From CAKZLS01 sp963786305 (lineage in GTDB: Bacteria; Pseudomonadota; Alphaproteobacteria; Rhodospirillales; Defluviicoccaceae): 64,000 bases of DNA. The stretch spans positions 124,001 through 188,000 of the forward strand of contig CAWAYL010000017.1 of NCBI GenBank assembly GCA_963786305.1, in the 5' to 3' direction. The position numbers and the translations under genes were made by a program. Positions within the stretch are counted from its first letter, which is position 1. Each line of letters begins with the position of its first letter. The notes beneath the pieces are model-generated. The model saw only the letters and a list, made by a program, of their open reading frames with translations. It ran no database searches and was not told where the DNA came from. Shown here piece after piece: positions 17,189 through 27,372 of this stretch.

Positions 17189-18236
17189 TGGACGCGGACA
17201 AGGATGTGAAGATCGACGGCGGTAAAGAGGACGGCCAAGCGAGCGAAGCGGATCAGCAATCCTTGCGGGTTACGGTGTGCGCGTGCACCTACAAGCGCCC
17301 GGACGGCTTGGCGGCCCTGCTGGACGGATTGGCGAAGCAGACGTTTTCGAACGGTCCGCCGCCGCGATGGGATATCGTGATCGCCGACAACGAGGGAAGC
17401 GCAGGAGGCGACGCCGCGCGTCTGTCGGACCTTCCAGGAAACCTCGTCCGTGCCGCTCACCTACGTCCACGAGCCGAAACGCGGCATCTCGCACGCCCGC
17501 AACGCGTGCCTCGACCGCATTCCGCCGGACAGCGATTTCTTCGCGATGATCGACGACGACGAAATCCCCGAGCCGGACTGGCTCGACCAGTTGCTGCTGG
17601 CGCAGCGCGAAACCGGCGCCGATGTGATCCTCGGACGGGTCCTGCCGATCTTCGACGCCTCGGCGCCGCAGTGGGTCAAGGACGGCGGCTTCTTCGGCTC
17701 GCCGTCCCGCCGGCCGGGGTCGATCGACGACACCCATGCCGATCAGGAAGAAATCGGCGGCGGGGCGACCAACAACGTGCTTGTCCGCTGCTCGGCGTAT
17801 CGCCGGCTGAACCTCCGGTTCGATCCGGAGCGGGGCCTGACCGGCGGCTCGGACTCGTTGTTCTTCAGGCTCCTGAAGATGGCGGGACACCCGATCATGT
17901 TCGCGTCGAACGCCAAGGTGTGGGAGACCGTCCCGCCCGACCGGACGACGCTCGGCTATCTGCTGCGCTCGGAGTACCGGGGCGGCAATCTCAAGCTCCG
18001 CAACAAGCTGCAGGCGAGAAAGGCGGATGCCGGGAAAATTGGAAACCGCGCGAATGGCGATGAAGCTGTGTGGCCGCGGTTTCGCCGAGATCGCCGCCGG
18101 TTCGTTCGAAGCGGTGCGGTCTTATGTCCGCCCGCGCCGCCGGATGGATGACGTCGCCATGGGCGCCATGCGCGTCGCCGGCGGTTGCGGCATGCTCGCG
18201 AGCCTGTTCGGCCTGCGGTTCGAGCATTACCGCTGA
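17188..18236 (+). CDS. Family 2 glycosyltransferase, ExoM-like, two frameshifts
   Basis: About 345 residues. The opening strand VTVCACTYKRPDGLAALL and IVIADNEGS are typical of GT2. After a break near 17440 the reading continues with YVHEPKRGISHARNACLD and the metal motif FAMIDDDEIPEPDWL. A second break near 18035 leads to the C-terminal piece ending FGLRFEHYR at 18236. The extended aromatic/charged middle resembles the succinoglycan transferase ExoM. It would transfer a sugar from a nucleotide donor at the cytoplasmic face of the membrane. The start overlaps the preceding stop. It converges on the GT4 gene at 18227. Confidence 0.75.
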
Positions 18237-19529
18237 GCTCGAATTCTATCTGGCGCCTTCGGGCAACCGCCAGCAGGATCCGCTCGTAGCGTTCGACGGC
18301 CCGCTCGGCGGTGAATTCGAGGGCGCGCGCCGTCATCCGCTCGGCGGAGATCGGCGCGTCGAGCGTCCGGGCGATGGCGTCCGCCATCTGCGTCGACGTC
18401 CCGCATCGGAACGATGCGGGCCGAAGGCGCCGTTTGCCAGGATCTCCGGCGGTCCATGGGGGCAATCGGTGGCGACGACGGGACAGCCGCACGCCATGGC
18501 CTCCACCAGCACGTTCGGGAAGCCCTCGCGCAACGAGGACAACACGAACACGGCCGCGCGGCTCATGTAGCGATACGGATTGATCGTGAACCCCGGGAAG
18601 TCGATGTCGTCCGCGATGCCCAGTTCGGCGACCAGCGCGTTGATCTCGGCAAGGTATCTGTCGCGCTTGTTGCCCGGTTCGGCGTCGCCGAGGATAACCA
18701 GCCGCGCCGGCCGGCCGGATCGAACCTTGGCGAACGCCCGGATCAGGGTCGGGAAGTCCTTGTTGGCATGATAACGCCCGACACCGAGGATCACCGGCGG
18801 CTGGTCCGGCGCGAACCAGGGATGATCCAGCGGCTCCTTCGCCTTCTCCATCATCTCCGGCGTGACGGTCGGATTGTAGACGGTGGTGATGTGATCGCGG
18901 GCGAGGCCGGTGAATTGCGGCGAGGTCGTCGGCGACACCGTCCGACACCGCGATCACCGCATCCGCGTCTCCGTACTCACGCCGGATCAGCGGCGCCAGA
19001 TAGCGCATCTTCCACTCGCGCGCCCTTTCCAGATTGTCCCTGACGGCGTTGACCTCGCTGACGACGACGCGGGTATCGGTCCCGGCAAGCTTGCGCGCCA
19101 GCACCGCGATGACGTTCATGTGCGGCATGGCGGTGAACATCGAGCGGGGCTTCCGCCGAACCAGGAGCCGGGCGAGCGACGGCAGGAACGGCAGCATCCG
19201 GGGCGGTTTGCGGGGCACGCAGGACCGGTCGCAGCAAGGCGCCGAGCGCGCCGGGATCGGCCCGGACGGCGGCCGCGCGCGCCTTCCACATGGGCGCCTC
19301 TTCGAGATGGAACGACCGGGATGCCATCGGCGACGCTTTCCGCCAGCGGACCATCCGGAAAGCAAACGGCGATGGCGACGCGGCGGCCTCTTTGTTTCAG
19401 CATCGCGGCGAGCCGAAGAACTTTCTTCTCGACGCCGCCGCCGGCGAAATTATGGAGGAAAAACAGGACATCGATCGGCCCGCCTGTCGGTTCGCCGAGC
19501 GTGTGGTCGTTTTGCAATGTCTCGTCCAT
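18227..19529 (-). CDS. Family 4 glycosyltransferase, several frameshifts
   Basis: A GT-B fold transferase in at least four frame pieces. The N-terminus IDVLFFLHNFAGGGVEKKV from ATG 19529 is followed by breaks near 19310, 19210, 18920 and 18425. The C-terminal domain is clear: VILGVGRYHANKDFPTLI, ARLVILGDAE and the donor-binding EGFPNVLVEAMACGCPVVA. It is a close relative of the plus-strand gene at 19698, which shares DHPWF, KDFPTLI and EAMACGCPVV. The exact C-terminus is uncertain because frames change near the stop. Start 19529 has no clear ribosome-binding site; a Met further upstream is possible. Confidence 0.7.
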
Positions 19530-19697
19530 GAGGGGGTGCCGATATGCCGGTATCGAGACCGGTAAAACCATATTTTTTTTACAGGATGGCGACCTGCTAT
19601 CATTGACAGGAGGTGGCCGCAAGGATATTTCCACGTCTTCGTTCCTCGGGATGGGGCCTGGGATGGCGCTGACCTTGTCTGTACGTAGCGCTCGCTG

Positions 19698-20989
19698 ATG
19701 GATGGCGCCCCTAACCCGAGCCCTCGAATTGCGCTTGCATTTCATGGTTTTGCGGGTGGCGGTCTCGAGCTCTCGATGCTGCGGCTGGCGTCCGGGTTGA
19801 AATCCAGCGGGTGCATCGTCGACTTCGTGGTCAAGCAGCGCAGCGGAGAGTTCGCCGATCGTTTGCCGGCGGGGATGGCCGTCCACGAGGTCGGCGCCGG
19901 ACGGCCCCGTGCCGCAGCCAAGGAAGGCAGCAAGATCCTCCGAAAGGCGAGCAATATTGCGTGCAACATGCGGCTTCGCGCCGAACTCGCGCCGAGCAAC
20001 CTGCCCGATCTGCGACTGCTCCTGAGCCGTGACATGAAGGCCCTGAACCCGCTGGATTTCCCGCAGGTGTTTCCCGGGCTCGTCCGCTACCTGCGTCAAC
20101 ACCGGCCCGACGCCGTTTTGGCGGCGGAACCCCATTATAACGCCATGGCGGCGTTGGCGCGTCGCGTCGCGGGAACGAACAACCGCGTGGTCGTCAGTGA
20201 TTGGATTAGCCATCTTTGCATATCCAGGGTCAGGGTCTCTGGAACAATGCGGATCTCAAGGGATTTCTGCGTCGCGCTTACCAGTCCGCCGACGCGATTG
20301 TCGCCATATCCGATGGTGTCGCGGAGGACCTTTCGGCGCGCTCGGGCATCCCGCGGGCACATATGACAACCATTTACAACCCGGTCGTCGACGCTGAACT
20401 CCTGGAACAGGCGCAAGAACCAATCGACCACCCCTGGTTCGGCGAGGACCAACCGCCGGTCGTTCTTGGTGTTGGGCGGCTTCATCCGCAAAAGGACTTT
20501 CCGACGCTGATCGCCGCATTCAAACGATTGCGAGAGACACGTCCCGCTCGACTTGTGATTCTGGGGAAGGCGGACCGGATCCCGGTCAGATCCCGCCGAG
20601 ACGAGCTTGAACAATTGGCAAGGCGGCTGGATGTCGCGGACGACGTTTCGATGCCGGGTTTTACGAGCAACCCGTTCGCCTTCATGTCGAAGGCCGATGT
20701 GTTTGTCCTGTCGTCCGCGTACGAAGGGCTTGGCAATGTTCTCATCGAAGCCATGGCATGCGGATGCCCGGTTGTCAGTACCGACTGCCCGAGCGGTCCT
20801 CGCGAGATCCTCGAAGACGGTCGCTACGGACCGCTGGTCGGGGTGGCCGATGCCGAGGGCCTCGCCGAGGCGATCGGCCGGGTGCTGGATCGACCCACGG
20901 ACAAAGAAAAACTCCAATCGCGGGCAAAAATGTTCACGGTTGAGCGCGCGACACGCAAATATCTGGATCTTCTATGCTTGGCGAACTGA
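19698..20989 (+). CDS. Family 4 glycosyltransferase, one frameshift
   Basis: About 430 residues. The acceptor-domain start IALAFHGFAGGGLELSML is followed by a frame break near 20208 (after RVVVSD), then NADLKGFLRRAYQSADAIV and the donor domain. That domain has VVLGVGRLHPQKDFPTLI, the Rossmann turn ARLVILGKAD and EGLGNVLIEAMACGCPVVS. It is divergent from its paralogue at 18227-19529 across a 168-bp spacer. It probably adds a hexose to a lipid-linked glycan at the inner membrane. Linkage and donor cannot be assigned. Confidence 0.8.
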
Positions 20990-21052
20990 TTCAAGGGTGA
21001 GACCGGCAGGGGCACCGTCGCTCATTCGTCTCGTCCCGGGGTTGAGACAGCG

Positions 21053-22228
21053 ATGAAGCTCGGCATTGTTGCGAGTGAATTTGCTCCGGAGCCGGGCGGA
21101 ATGCAACAGCACGCTCTCGGGGCTTGCGGAAGCGCTTTCCACGTTTTACGAGGTCGTCGTTTTTACGAGTGCCCAACACCGGGATCATCGCTACGAGACC
21201 GACTTTGAAGTGAGGCCGGTCCTTCATAAGAAAAGGCATCCGGATTTTGATATGTCTGCGCTGCCGAAGTGGATGCATCCTTACCCTGAACGCCGGATAC
21301 TGCGCTTCTCTCACACTATGCCAGCAAACCTGTCTTTTGTTACTGCCACGGCAATGATTACTTGAACCCTTGGGTCATTTTGGCCGCCGCGCCCGTCGCC
21401 CGTCTTCTGAAAAAGTTGGAAAAAAAATTGCGCAAGCGGCCGAACCTGGAGCAGTACCGGCGCAATGCTCGGCGGGCCGTCTGCAGGTTCAATATGGCTC
21501 GCGGGCTCAAACGCGCGAGAGCCATATTCGTCAATAGTACGTACACACAATCACGCCTATCCAGCACCTTTCCCAACTGTCGGACGCCAATATACGTAGC
21601 GCATCCTGGCGTTCCGGATTACATGTTTGATGTGAGCGAGACCGCCCGATCACATCACCGCAACAATGGGCCGGTCCGGTTACTGACGATCGCGCGCCTC
21701 GCCCGAGCCGCCCGGAAAAAGAATGTCGACAATATCTTGCGAGCATTGGCGACCATAAAAAATGACATTCCGTTTGACTACACAATACTGGGCGACGGCG
21801 ATTTGCGGCCAGATCTCGAGCGCCTGGCGCTCGACTTGGGCATATCGGCGCAAACGCACTTCCTGGGGAACGTCCCCAATGAGGAGATCCCGGTTTGGCT
21901 GGATAACGCCGATTTGCTCGTGCTTCCTTCAAAGGCTTCCGAACTCGATGTGGAAAGCTTCGGCATTGTTTATGTTGAGCGGCCGCGCGGCGGCGTGCCG
22001 TCATTGGCGAGCCGTGCTGGCGGAGCGACGGACGCCGTGGGCGATGGCATAAGCGGCATCGTCCTTGATGGCAGCGAACCCGATGACATCGCGGCGGGAA
22101 TTCGCCAATTTGTTTTGCAAGAGAGGAAGTTCTGCCGTTCAAGCATCATCGCGTTCGCCAACGACTTTCGATGGGAGCGTGTCGCCCAGTTCATGCAGGA
22201 AAAAATGGGGGAACACGTCGATCATTAG
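21053..22228 (+). CDS. Family 4 glycosyltransferase, two frameshifts
   Basis: About 390 residues. The N-terminus MKLGIVASEFAPEPGGMQQHA has the Gly-rich loop of GT4 enzymes. Breaks near 21110 and 21310 are needed to join LAEALSTFYEVVVFTS and the motif VFCYCHGNDYLNPWV to the C-terminal domain. That domain has RLLTIARLARAARKKNVDN, YTILGDGDLRPDLERLA and SELDVESFGIVYVE, with the E-x7-E-type donor site. It is less like the two preceding GT4 proteins. GC content begins to fall towards its 3' end. Confidence 0.75.
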
Positions 22229-22578
22229 CGAGCCGTTAGTTTCACCGGCGGGCTGGTAAGCTTATCGGGTGCGTGGGCGTTAACGCTGGTGCTTCGGGAT
22301 TATGCTGGCGACCGCGACCCATGTTGACGATCCAGCCTGCATGGGCTTCGACGCTCGGACTGATTGAAAGATAGAAGAGTAGAGGTTCGTACTTGTGGGC
22401 AAAATGTGGAAAAAAACCAACCTGAATTCGGATAGTATATCGGCACACGGTCGCGCCGGGTGGAAACTACGGAGCTTGACGGGGCAAGTACCCTTCGCGT
22501 GTCTTTGCTTCTCTCGCTTCCGACCCGTTCAGTCGGGACAATGCGGTGCCTTCATAGGGGGATTTTTCGGAAGAAATC
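22229..22578. other. Gap with falling GC, possible lost 5' end of the methyltransferase gene
   Basis: 350 bases with no intact gene between the third GT4 and the methyltransferase frame. Near 22560-22578 one frame reads GDFSEEIL, which fits a SAM-binding loop region preceding KIARPKKLVLVDPW, but a TAG precedes it. The upstream part of the methyltransferase therefore seems to lie here in disrupted form. No promoter or hairpin could be called. Confidence 0.5.
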
Positions 22579-23051
22579 TTGAAGATCGCGCGACCTAAGA
22601 AGTTAGTTCTCGTTGACCCTTGGATTTATCAGGAAGAGGGAACATACGGTGACGCATTATATGGTGGTGAAAAGGGTCAAAATCAAAAACACATGGACGA
22701 TCGACATGAGTCCGTTTTGGAACAATACTCTAAGGAAATAGATGCAGAAAAGTATTTGTGTTGTTCGTGATTCTTCCGAAAGCGCTTTACGCGCATTGGA
22801 TGATAACTCTCTTGATTTTGTGTATATTGACGGCAACCATTTATATGAATACGTAAAGAAAGATTCATATCTGGTCGTTTACGAAAGTGCGACCTGGAGG
22901 CGTTATTTCAGGAGATGATTATACCATAGGGGGATGGTGGAAAGGTGGGGTCAAAAAAGCCGTTGATGAATTTGTTGAAGACAATACTATCAGCACATTA
23001 AAAATAATGGGCGACCAGTTTTCGATGATCAAACCAAATCGCCACGAATAA
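22579..23051 (+). pseudogene. Class I SAM-dependent methyltransferase, disrupted
   Basis: Pieces of a methyltransferase-24-type domain lie in three frames: KKLVLVDPWIYQEEG (strand with acidic SAM-contact end), then after a break near 22750 VVRDSSESALRALDDNS and LDFVYIDGNHLYEYV. After a second break near 22895 come GDDYTIGGWWKGGVKKAVDEF and a C-terminus KPNRHE ending at TAA 23051. Similar enzymes methylate sugars in surface glycans. The region is clearly more AT-rich than its surroundings and uses A/T-ending codons, which suggests recent transfer. Whether it is decayed or only mis-sequenced cannot be decided here. The start is unknown. Confidence 0.6.
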
Positions 23052-23111
23052 TAGCAACGACCTCATTCGGCGATAGGGGCAAGATGGCCAACCCAGGAGG
23101 ACGAGGACCGC

Positions 23112-24054
23112 ATGGCCGCGCACTATTTCACTCGGGGTTCCGTCCGCAAATTCATGATAGGTGCCGCCCTGGCAATGGCTAGCGGCCGCCCTGTCCGCCG
23201 CAAAGCACAGTTTTCTCCTTTTTTCATAATTGGTTCGGGGCGAAGCGGGAATACGTTGCTACGGCGCATCATCATGGGACATCCAAACGTCTATATTCCA
23301 CCAGAAACCTACGTACTGGGTCCATGTGTAGCTGCCTACAAACGGTATTCGCATCTCGATTGGGATGCGCTTTCGCGAATTATACTATCCATGTTTGCTT
23401 TCAGTGAAGATTTCGAAACATTTCCAATACAATCTTTGCATGATCTCCACAACCAAATTACATCGTATTCGTCGAAACAGAAAAGCCTAGATTATATAAT
23501 CAACGATTTTTATATGTTTATGGCGAGAAAGGTGAAGCCAGAGACTTTAACGTGGGGGACAAGACACCAATGAACGCTTTCCATCTCGATGAGATCGATA
23601 GCGTCTTCCCCGATGCGCGCTACATACACATTGTCCGCGACGGTTGCGATGTAATTTCGTCCTATCTGGAGATGGGGAGATATCCGAACATCAGCAGTGC
23701 GGCGACGCGATGGCGCGATGCCACAACCCTTGTCAGGACTTTGGGCGGAAAATCGCCGATAGATACCTTGAAATTAGATACGAAGATCTCGTCACTCGAC
23801 CCCATGCCACAGCGGAAAAGGTATGCCAATACATCGGTATTGAGTTCAGTGACGACATGATCGAACGTCCGCCCAATATTGAAGTGTTGGGCGACGTGAC
23901 GGCTCGGAGCCACTATTCTCGGGTAACCGGTAAGATTTCATCGGAGTTTATTGGCAAAGGTAGACGCCGTCTTTCAGAAAAAGATCTAATGGAGGTACAA
24001 TCGTTAGTCGGAGACCATTTGGCGAAATTCGGATATAAAGCGGCTTGCGAGTGA
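23112..24054 (+). CDS. Sulfotransferase family protein, two frameshifts
   Basis: About 310 residues. The 5'-phosphosulfate-binding loop FIIGSGRSGNTLLRR (near residue 40) and the 3'-phosphate motif ARYIHIVRDGCDVISSYL (near 170) identify a PAPS-dependent sulfotransferase. The C-terminal part IRYEDLVTRPHATAEKVCQYIG follows. Frames break near 23555 and 23740. AGGAGG stands eleven bases before ATG 23112. Codon use and base composition are AT-rich like the methyltransferase before it, so the two genes probably arrived together. It would sulfate a sugar or lipid of the cell surface, or a small metabolite. Confidence 0.75.
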
Positions 24055-24133
24055 TTATGTATAAAAGACGAACGATTACGATTACCATTCACTTTCTCTT
24101 TATTGAGGGTAAACATAATCATCTATCAGATCG

Positions 24134-25432
24134 TCACTGCGTAATCAGCGCCGCGGGCGCTGGAAATTTCCGCGGTTCGTGCTTGATCGGGACATAAAGT
24201 GCCTTTGAAGAACGGTGCCATCGGCGATAATTCGCGGTGTAGATCCTTCTGAACTCGGATTGTTTTCTGAACCCCACCTCGAATTTTTGCGCACTGGTTA
24301 GCGTTCCGGGCTGCTCCCGCCCGACGGACAGGAAGAAGCGTTCATCACGAAACTGTCGCTGACCGAACGCCGTCACCAATCGATCGATCATCTCCACATC
24401 GGCGCTCACCTTCACGGAGTCATAATATCCGACCGAATCGCGAACGGTATCCGTCCGGAACAACAACGACGAACAGTTTCGATGCATGATTCGGCCCCTT
24501 TCCAGACATCGAACCGGAAACGCCAGGCTCGATCTTACCCACTGACTGGTATTGGCGACCCCATCGGAGCGGAGCAACGCGCCGACCTGGCGCTCGATCT
24601 TCATGGGATGAGACCAGTCGTCGGAGTCGTGACAGGTAAACCAACGGCCGATGGCGCGCTCCAGCGCGCGGTTCTTCGAGCGGTAGGTGCCGATATTGGT
24701 CGGGTTATGGATCGGGATAATGCGATCATCTATGGACGCGTATCGCTCGATGATCGCGGCGGTTCCGTCCGTGCTGTTGTCATTGATGATCAAGAACTCC
24801 AGGTTGCGCCAGGTCTGGTTGATCACCGAACGAATGGCGTGCCCGATGGTCCGCTCGGCGTTGAAGGCCGTCATTGCCAGGGAGACCTTGTCGCCGTGCG
24901 CGGGCGGGCACTCCGGAAAACCGAAGCGATCGACACCCATGCCCTCGGCAATGAGCGGTGGCGCGGGTAATCCATGGCGTTCGAATATCGGGAGCAGCAA
25001 GCCATACGCGTCCACGTCGGGATCGTCCGCGAGCCGCATGATGATCATCGTGTCATCGTCGTCCCGCGCGGCGAGAATTTTCCGCAAGGTCTCCGGCAGC
25101 GGCTTGTCGCGGCGAATAAGCGAGAACGTTAAAAGTCTCTGGTAGTGATCCCGAAGAATTGCAAGCTCGTTCCCGTCGATCTGCTGCAGGAGTGCGTCAA
25201 AGCCCGCATGATCACGGGCTTCCTCGCCGTTGGGATCCGCCTCCAGATCCTGCATGAGATACCTGGCGAAGCGCCGAACGGCTTTGCCGCGGTACCGAGA
25301 AAACCGTCCCGCCTGTCGTACATAGCGCGCGGCCCGCGCCGTATCGCCCATTTCCGCTGCCATGCGGGCAAGCCCGAATAGCGCTTGGCACAAGGGCCAC
25401 GGCAGCACCTCTCCCCAACGAGCCGACAGCAT
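24134..25432 (-). CDS. Family 2 glycosyltransferase with N-terminal helical extension
   Basis: 432 residues, intact. Residues 1-185 are helical and may be a repeat-like or protein-binding extension (ARMAAEMGDTARAARYVRQAG resembles a TPR helix pair). The GT-A domain starts at KVSLAMTAFNAERTIGHAI, with INDNSTDGT and the metal motif WFTCHDSDDWSHP. GC content is back to the high background here. It is transcribed towards the sulfotransferase, tail to tail with an 80-bp AT-rich spacer. Donor and acceptor are unknown. Confidence 0.8.
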   Translation of the reverse strand: MLSARWGEVLPWPLCQALFGLARMAAEMGDTARAARYVRQAGRFSRYRGKAVRRFARYLMQDLEADPNGEEARDHAGFDALLQQIDGNELAILRDHYQRLLTFSLIRRDKPLPETLRKILAARDDDDTMIIMRLADDPDVDAYGLLLPIFERHGLPAPPLIAEGMGVDRFGFPECPPAHGDKVSLAMTAFNAERTIGHAIRSVINQTWRNLEFLIINDNSTDGTAAIIERYASIDDRIIPIHNPTNIGTYRSKNRALERAIGRWFTCHDSDDWSHPMKIERQVGALLRSDGVANTSQWVRSSLAFPVRCLERGRIMHRNCSSLLFRTDTVRDSVGYYDSVKVSADVEMIDRLVTAFGQRQFRDERFFLSVGREQPGTLTSAQKFEVGFRKQSEFRRIYTANYRRWHRSSKALYVPIKHEPRKFPAPAALITQ

Positions 25433-25567
25433 TCCCCCCTATTTCCCTTCAAAAAAACAATACAATCAGACTGTCATGACCGATTCTCGCACCATGCGCA
25501 ACCCCAGGCGGTCGGCGTTTTCTGGGACCGGTTTGCTGCGCTTTTATTCGAGATGCCGATGTTCCCG

Positions 25568-27297
25568 TCAACCCCGCTGCGGGCGGAAATGGTGCGAACC
25601 GCTCGGCTCGCCTTGGATGCGGCCGTCCTCGACGCGGTACACATGGTCTGCGATGTCGAGGAAAGCCGGGCGGTGGGTGATCGCGAGAATGGTCACCTCG
25701 CCCGCCAGATTGGTTCGGATGTTCTCGCAGATTTCGCGCTCCGTCTCGGGATCGAGGGCGCTGGTGACCTCGTCCATGATCAAAAGCCGCGGCTTGGCGG
25801 CGAGCGCCCTGGCGAGCGCGATGCGCTGACGCTGGCCACCGGACAATTTGGAGCCCCTCTCGCCGACGACGGTGTTCAAGCCGTTCGGCAACTGCTCGAT
25901 GAACTGCCGGGCGCCGGCCGTTTCCAGGGCCTCGCGGGCCTCGCGCTCGCCTATTGCCTTGTCGCCCAGGCTGATGTTGGCGAGAATCGAATCGTGGAAC
26001 AGAACGAGTTCCTGGGGCACGTAACCGATCTGGCGGCGCCAATTCGTCATGTCGATCTCGTCCAGCGGCACGCCGTCGATCAGGATCCGGCCGTCGGTCA
26101 CCGGGTAGAAACCGATGATGAGATCGGCGAAGGTCGTCTTTCCGGCGCCCGACGGGCCCACCACGGCCGTTATGGAGCGGGCCGGAACGGTCATGGACAC
26201 CGATCGCAGGATCGGTTTCTCATCGTATCCGAAACTGACGTTTTCCAGACGGATGTCGCGCCCGAACGTCACTGGCGGTTTCGCCCGACGTCTGTTCGCG
26301 CGCTTTTCGGGTTTCCTTGAAAAGCTTCTGGATGGCCACGTAGGGCGCTTCGACGCCGGCCGCCTTTCGCACCATGCTCTGCATCTTGTTGAAGCCATTG
26401 AGGCTGCGACTGAGAACCGCGCCGACGAGCACGAGCTCGACGATCTGGATCTCCCAGAATGTCATGGCGATGAAGAAACCCGACTCCCATGGAGAGGGTG
26501 ACGAGGATTTCCTGTCCGCTCTTCATGGTGGCGCCCGCGGTAATGGACCGGCGGAGTTCCTTCTTGACCGACAGGACCTTCCCCTCGAGGAGGCTGACGA
26601 ACGCCTTTTCCTTTCCCATCGCCTTGAGAGGCTTGAGATTGTTGAGGGTGTCGCTGAGATAGACCATCAGCTCGCGCATGCGCTGAGTCTGGCGCCTGCC
26701 GGCCTTGCGGGTGGTCCGCACGAGAAATTGCAGGGCAATGGCGATGACGCCGCCGACGATGATGGCGAGCACCGCGGCCGGCCAGGATACGACGAAGGCG
26801 ATGACAAGATAGACGACCACCTGGATGACCTGGGTGACGAACGTCGCCGCGATTTCGTAGGCCCGCCCGACACGGTCCGATTCGCTGCCGATGATCGCCG
26901 ACACCCGCCCGATGGGGTGTTGGATGATGAACCGCCATCCCACCTGGAAGAACTCGTGAATGACCCGGGTTCTCAAGTCCGTCACGACGTCCGTGATGGC
27001 GAACGAGACCAATCTGTTGGCGAACAGGGTGAAAATGGAATTGAGGACGAGAAACATGACGATCCAGGCAAGCAGCGGACCGAACTCGAGCTGCAGGCCG
27101 AGCGTGTCGAAAACGTTCTGCGCGATCCGTGTCAGTTCCGATTGTTCGCCGCTCTTGTTGTCGAGCACGACATAGAACAGGGGAACCACGCTCAACAGCC
27201 CGATGCCCTCGAGAAAACTCGATACGAACAGACAGGCAACGACGAGCCACCAGGGCACACCTTTGAACGTGAAAAACAGGGTAAGAGCGTGGCGCAC
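25568..27297 (-). CDS. ABC transporter, fused permease and ATPase, MsbA-like, two frameshifts
   Basis: About 575 residues. The N-terminal half has six hydrophobic helices of an ABC-type exporter domain (VPWWLVVACLFVSSFLEGIG onward). Breaks near 26455 and 26310 lead to the ATPase. There the Walker A is GPSGAGKTT, the Q-loop IGYVPQELVLF, the signature LSGGQRQRIALARAL, Walker B LLIMDEVTSALD, and the switch His lies in AITHRP. As a half-transporter it would work as a homodimer. In this locus it is likely to flip a lipid-linked sugar or glycolipid across the inner membrane. The start is taken as GTG 27297. Confidence 0.85.
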
Positions 27298-27372
27298 TAC
27301 TTATGGTATCCGTTTTGAACAATGCGAAACGTGGGGGCATCAATCATGAGTGTATCGCCCGCACATGTGTTT

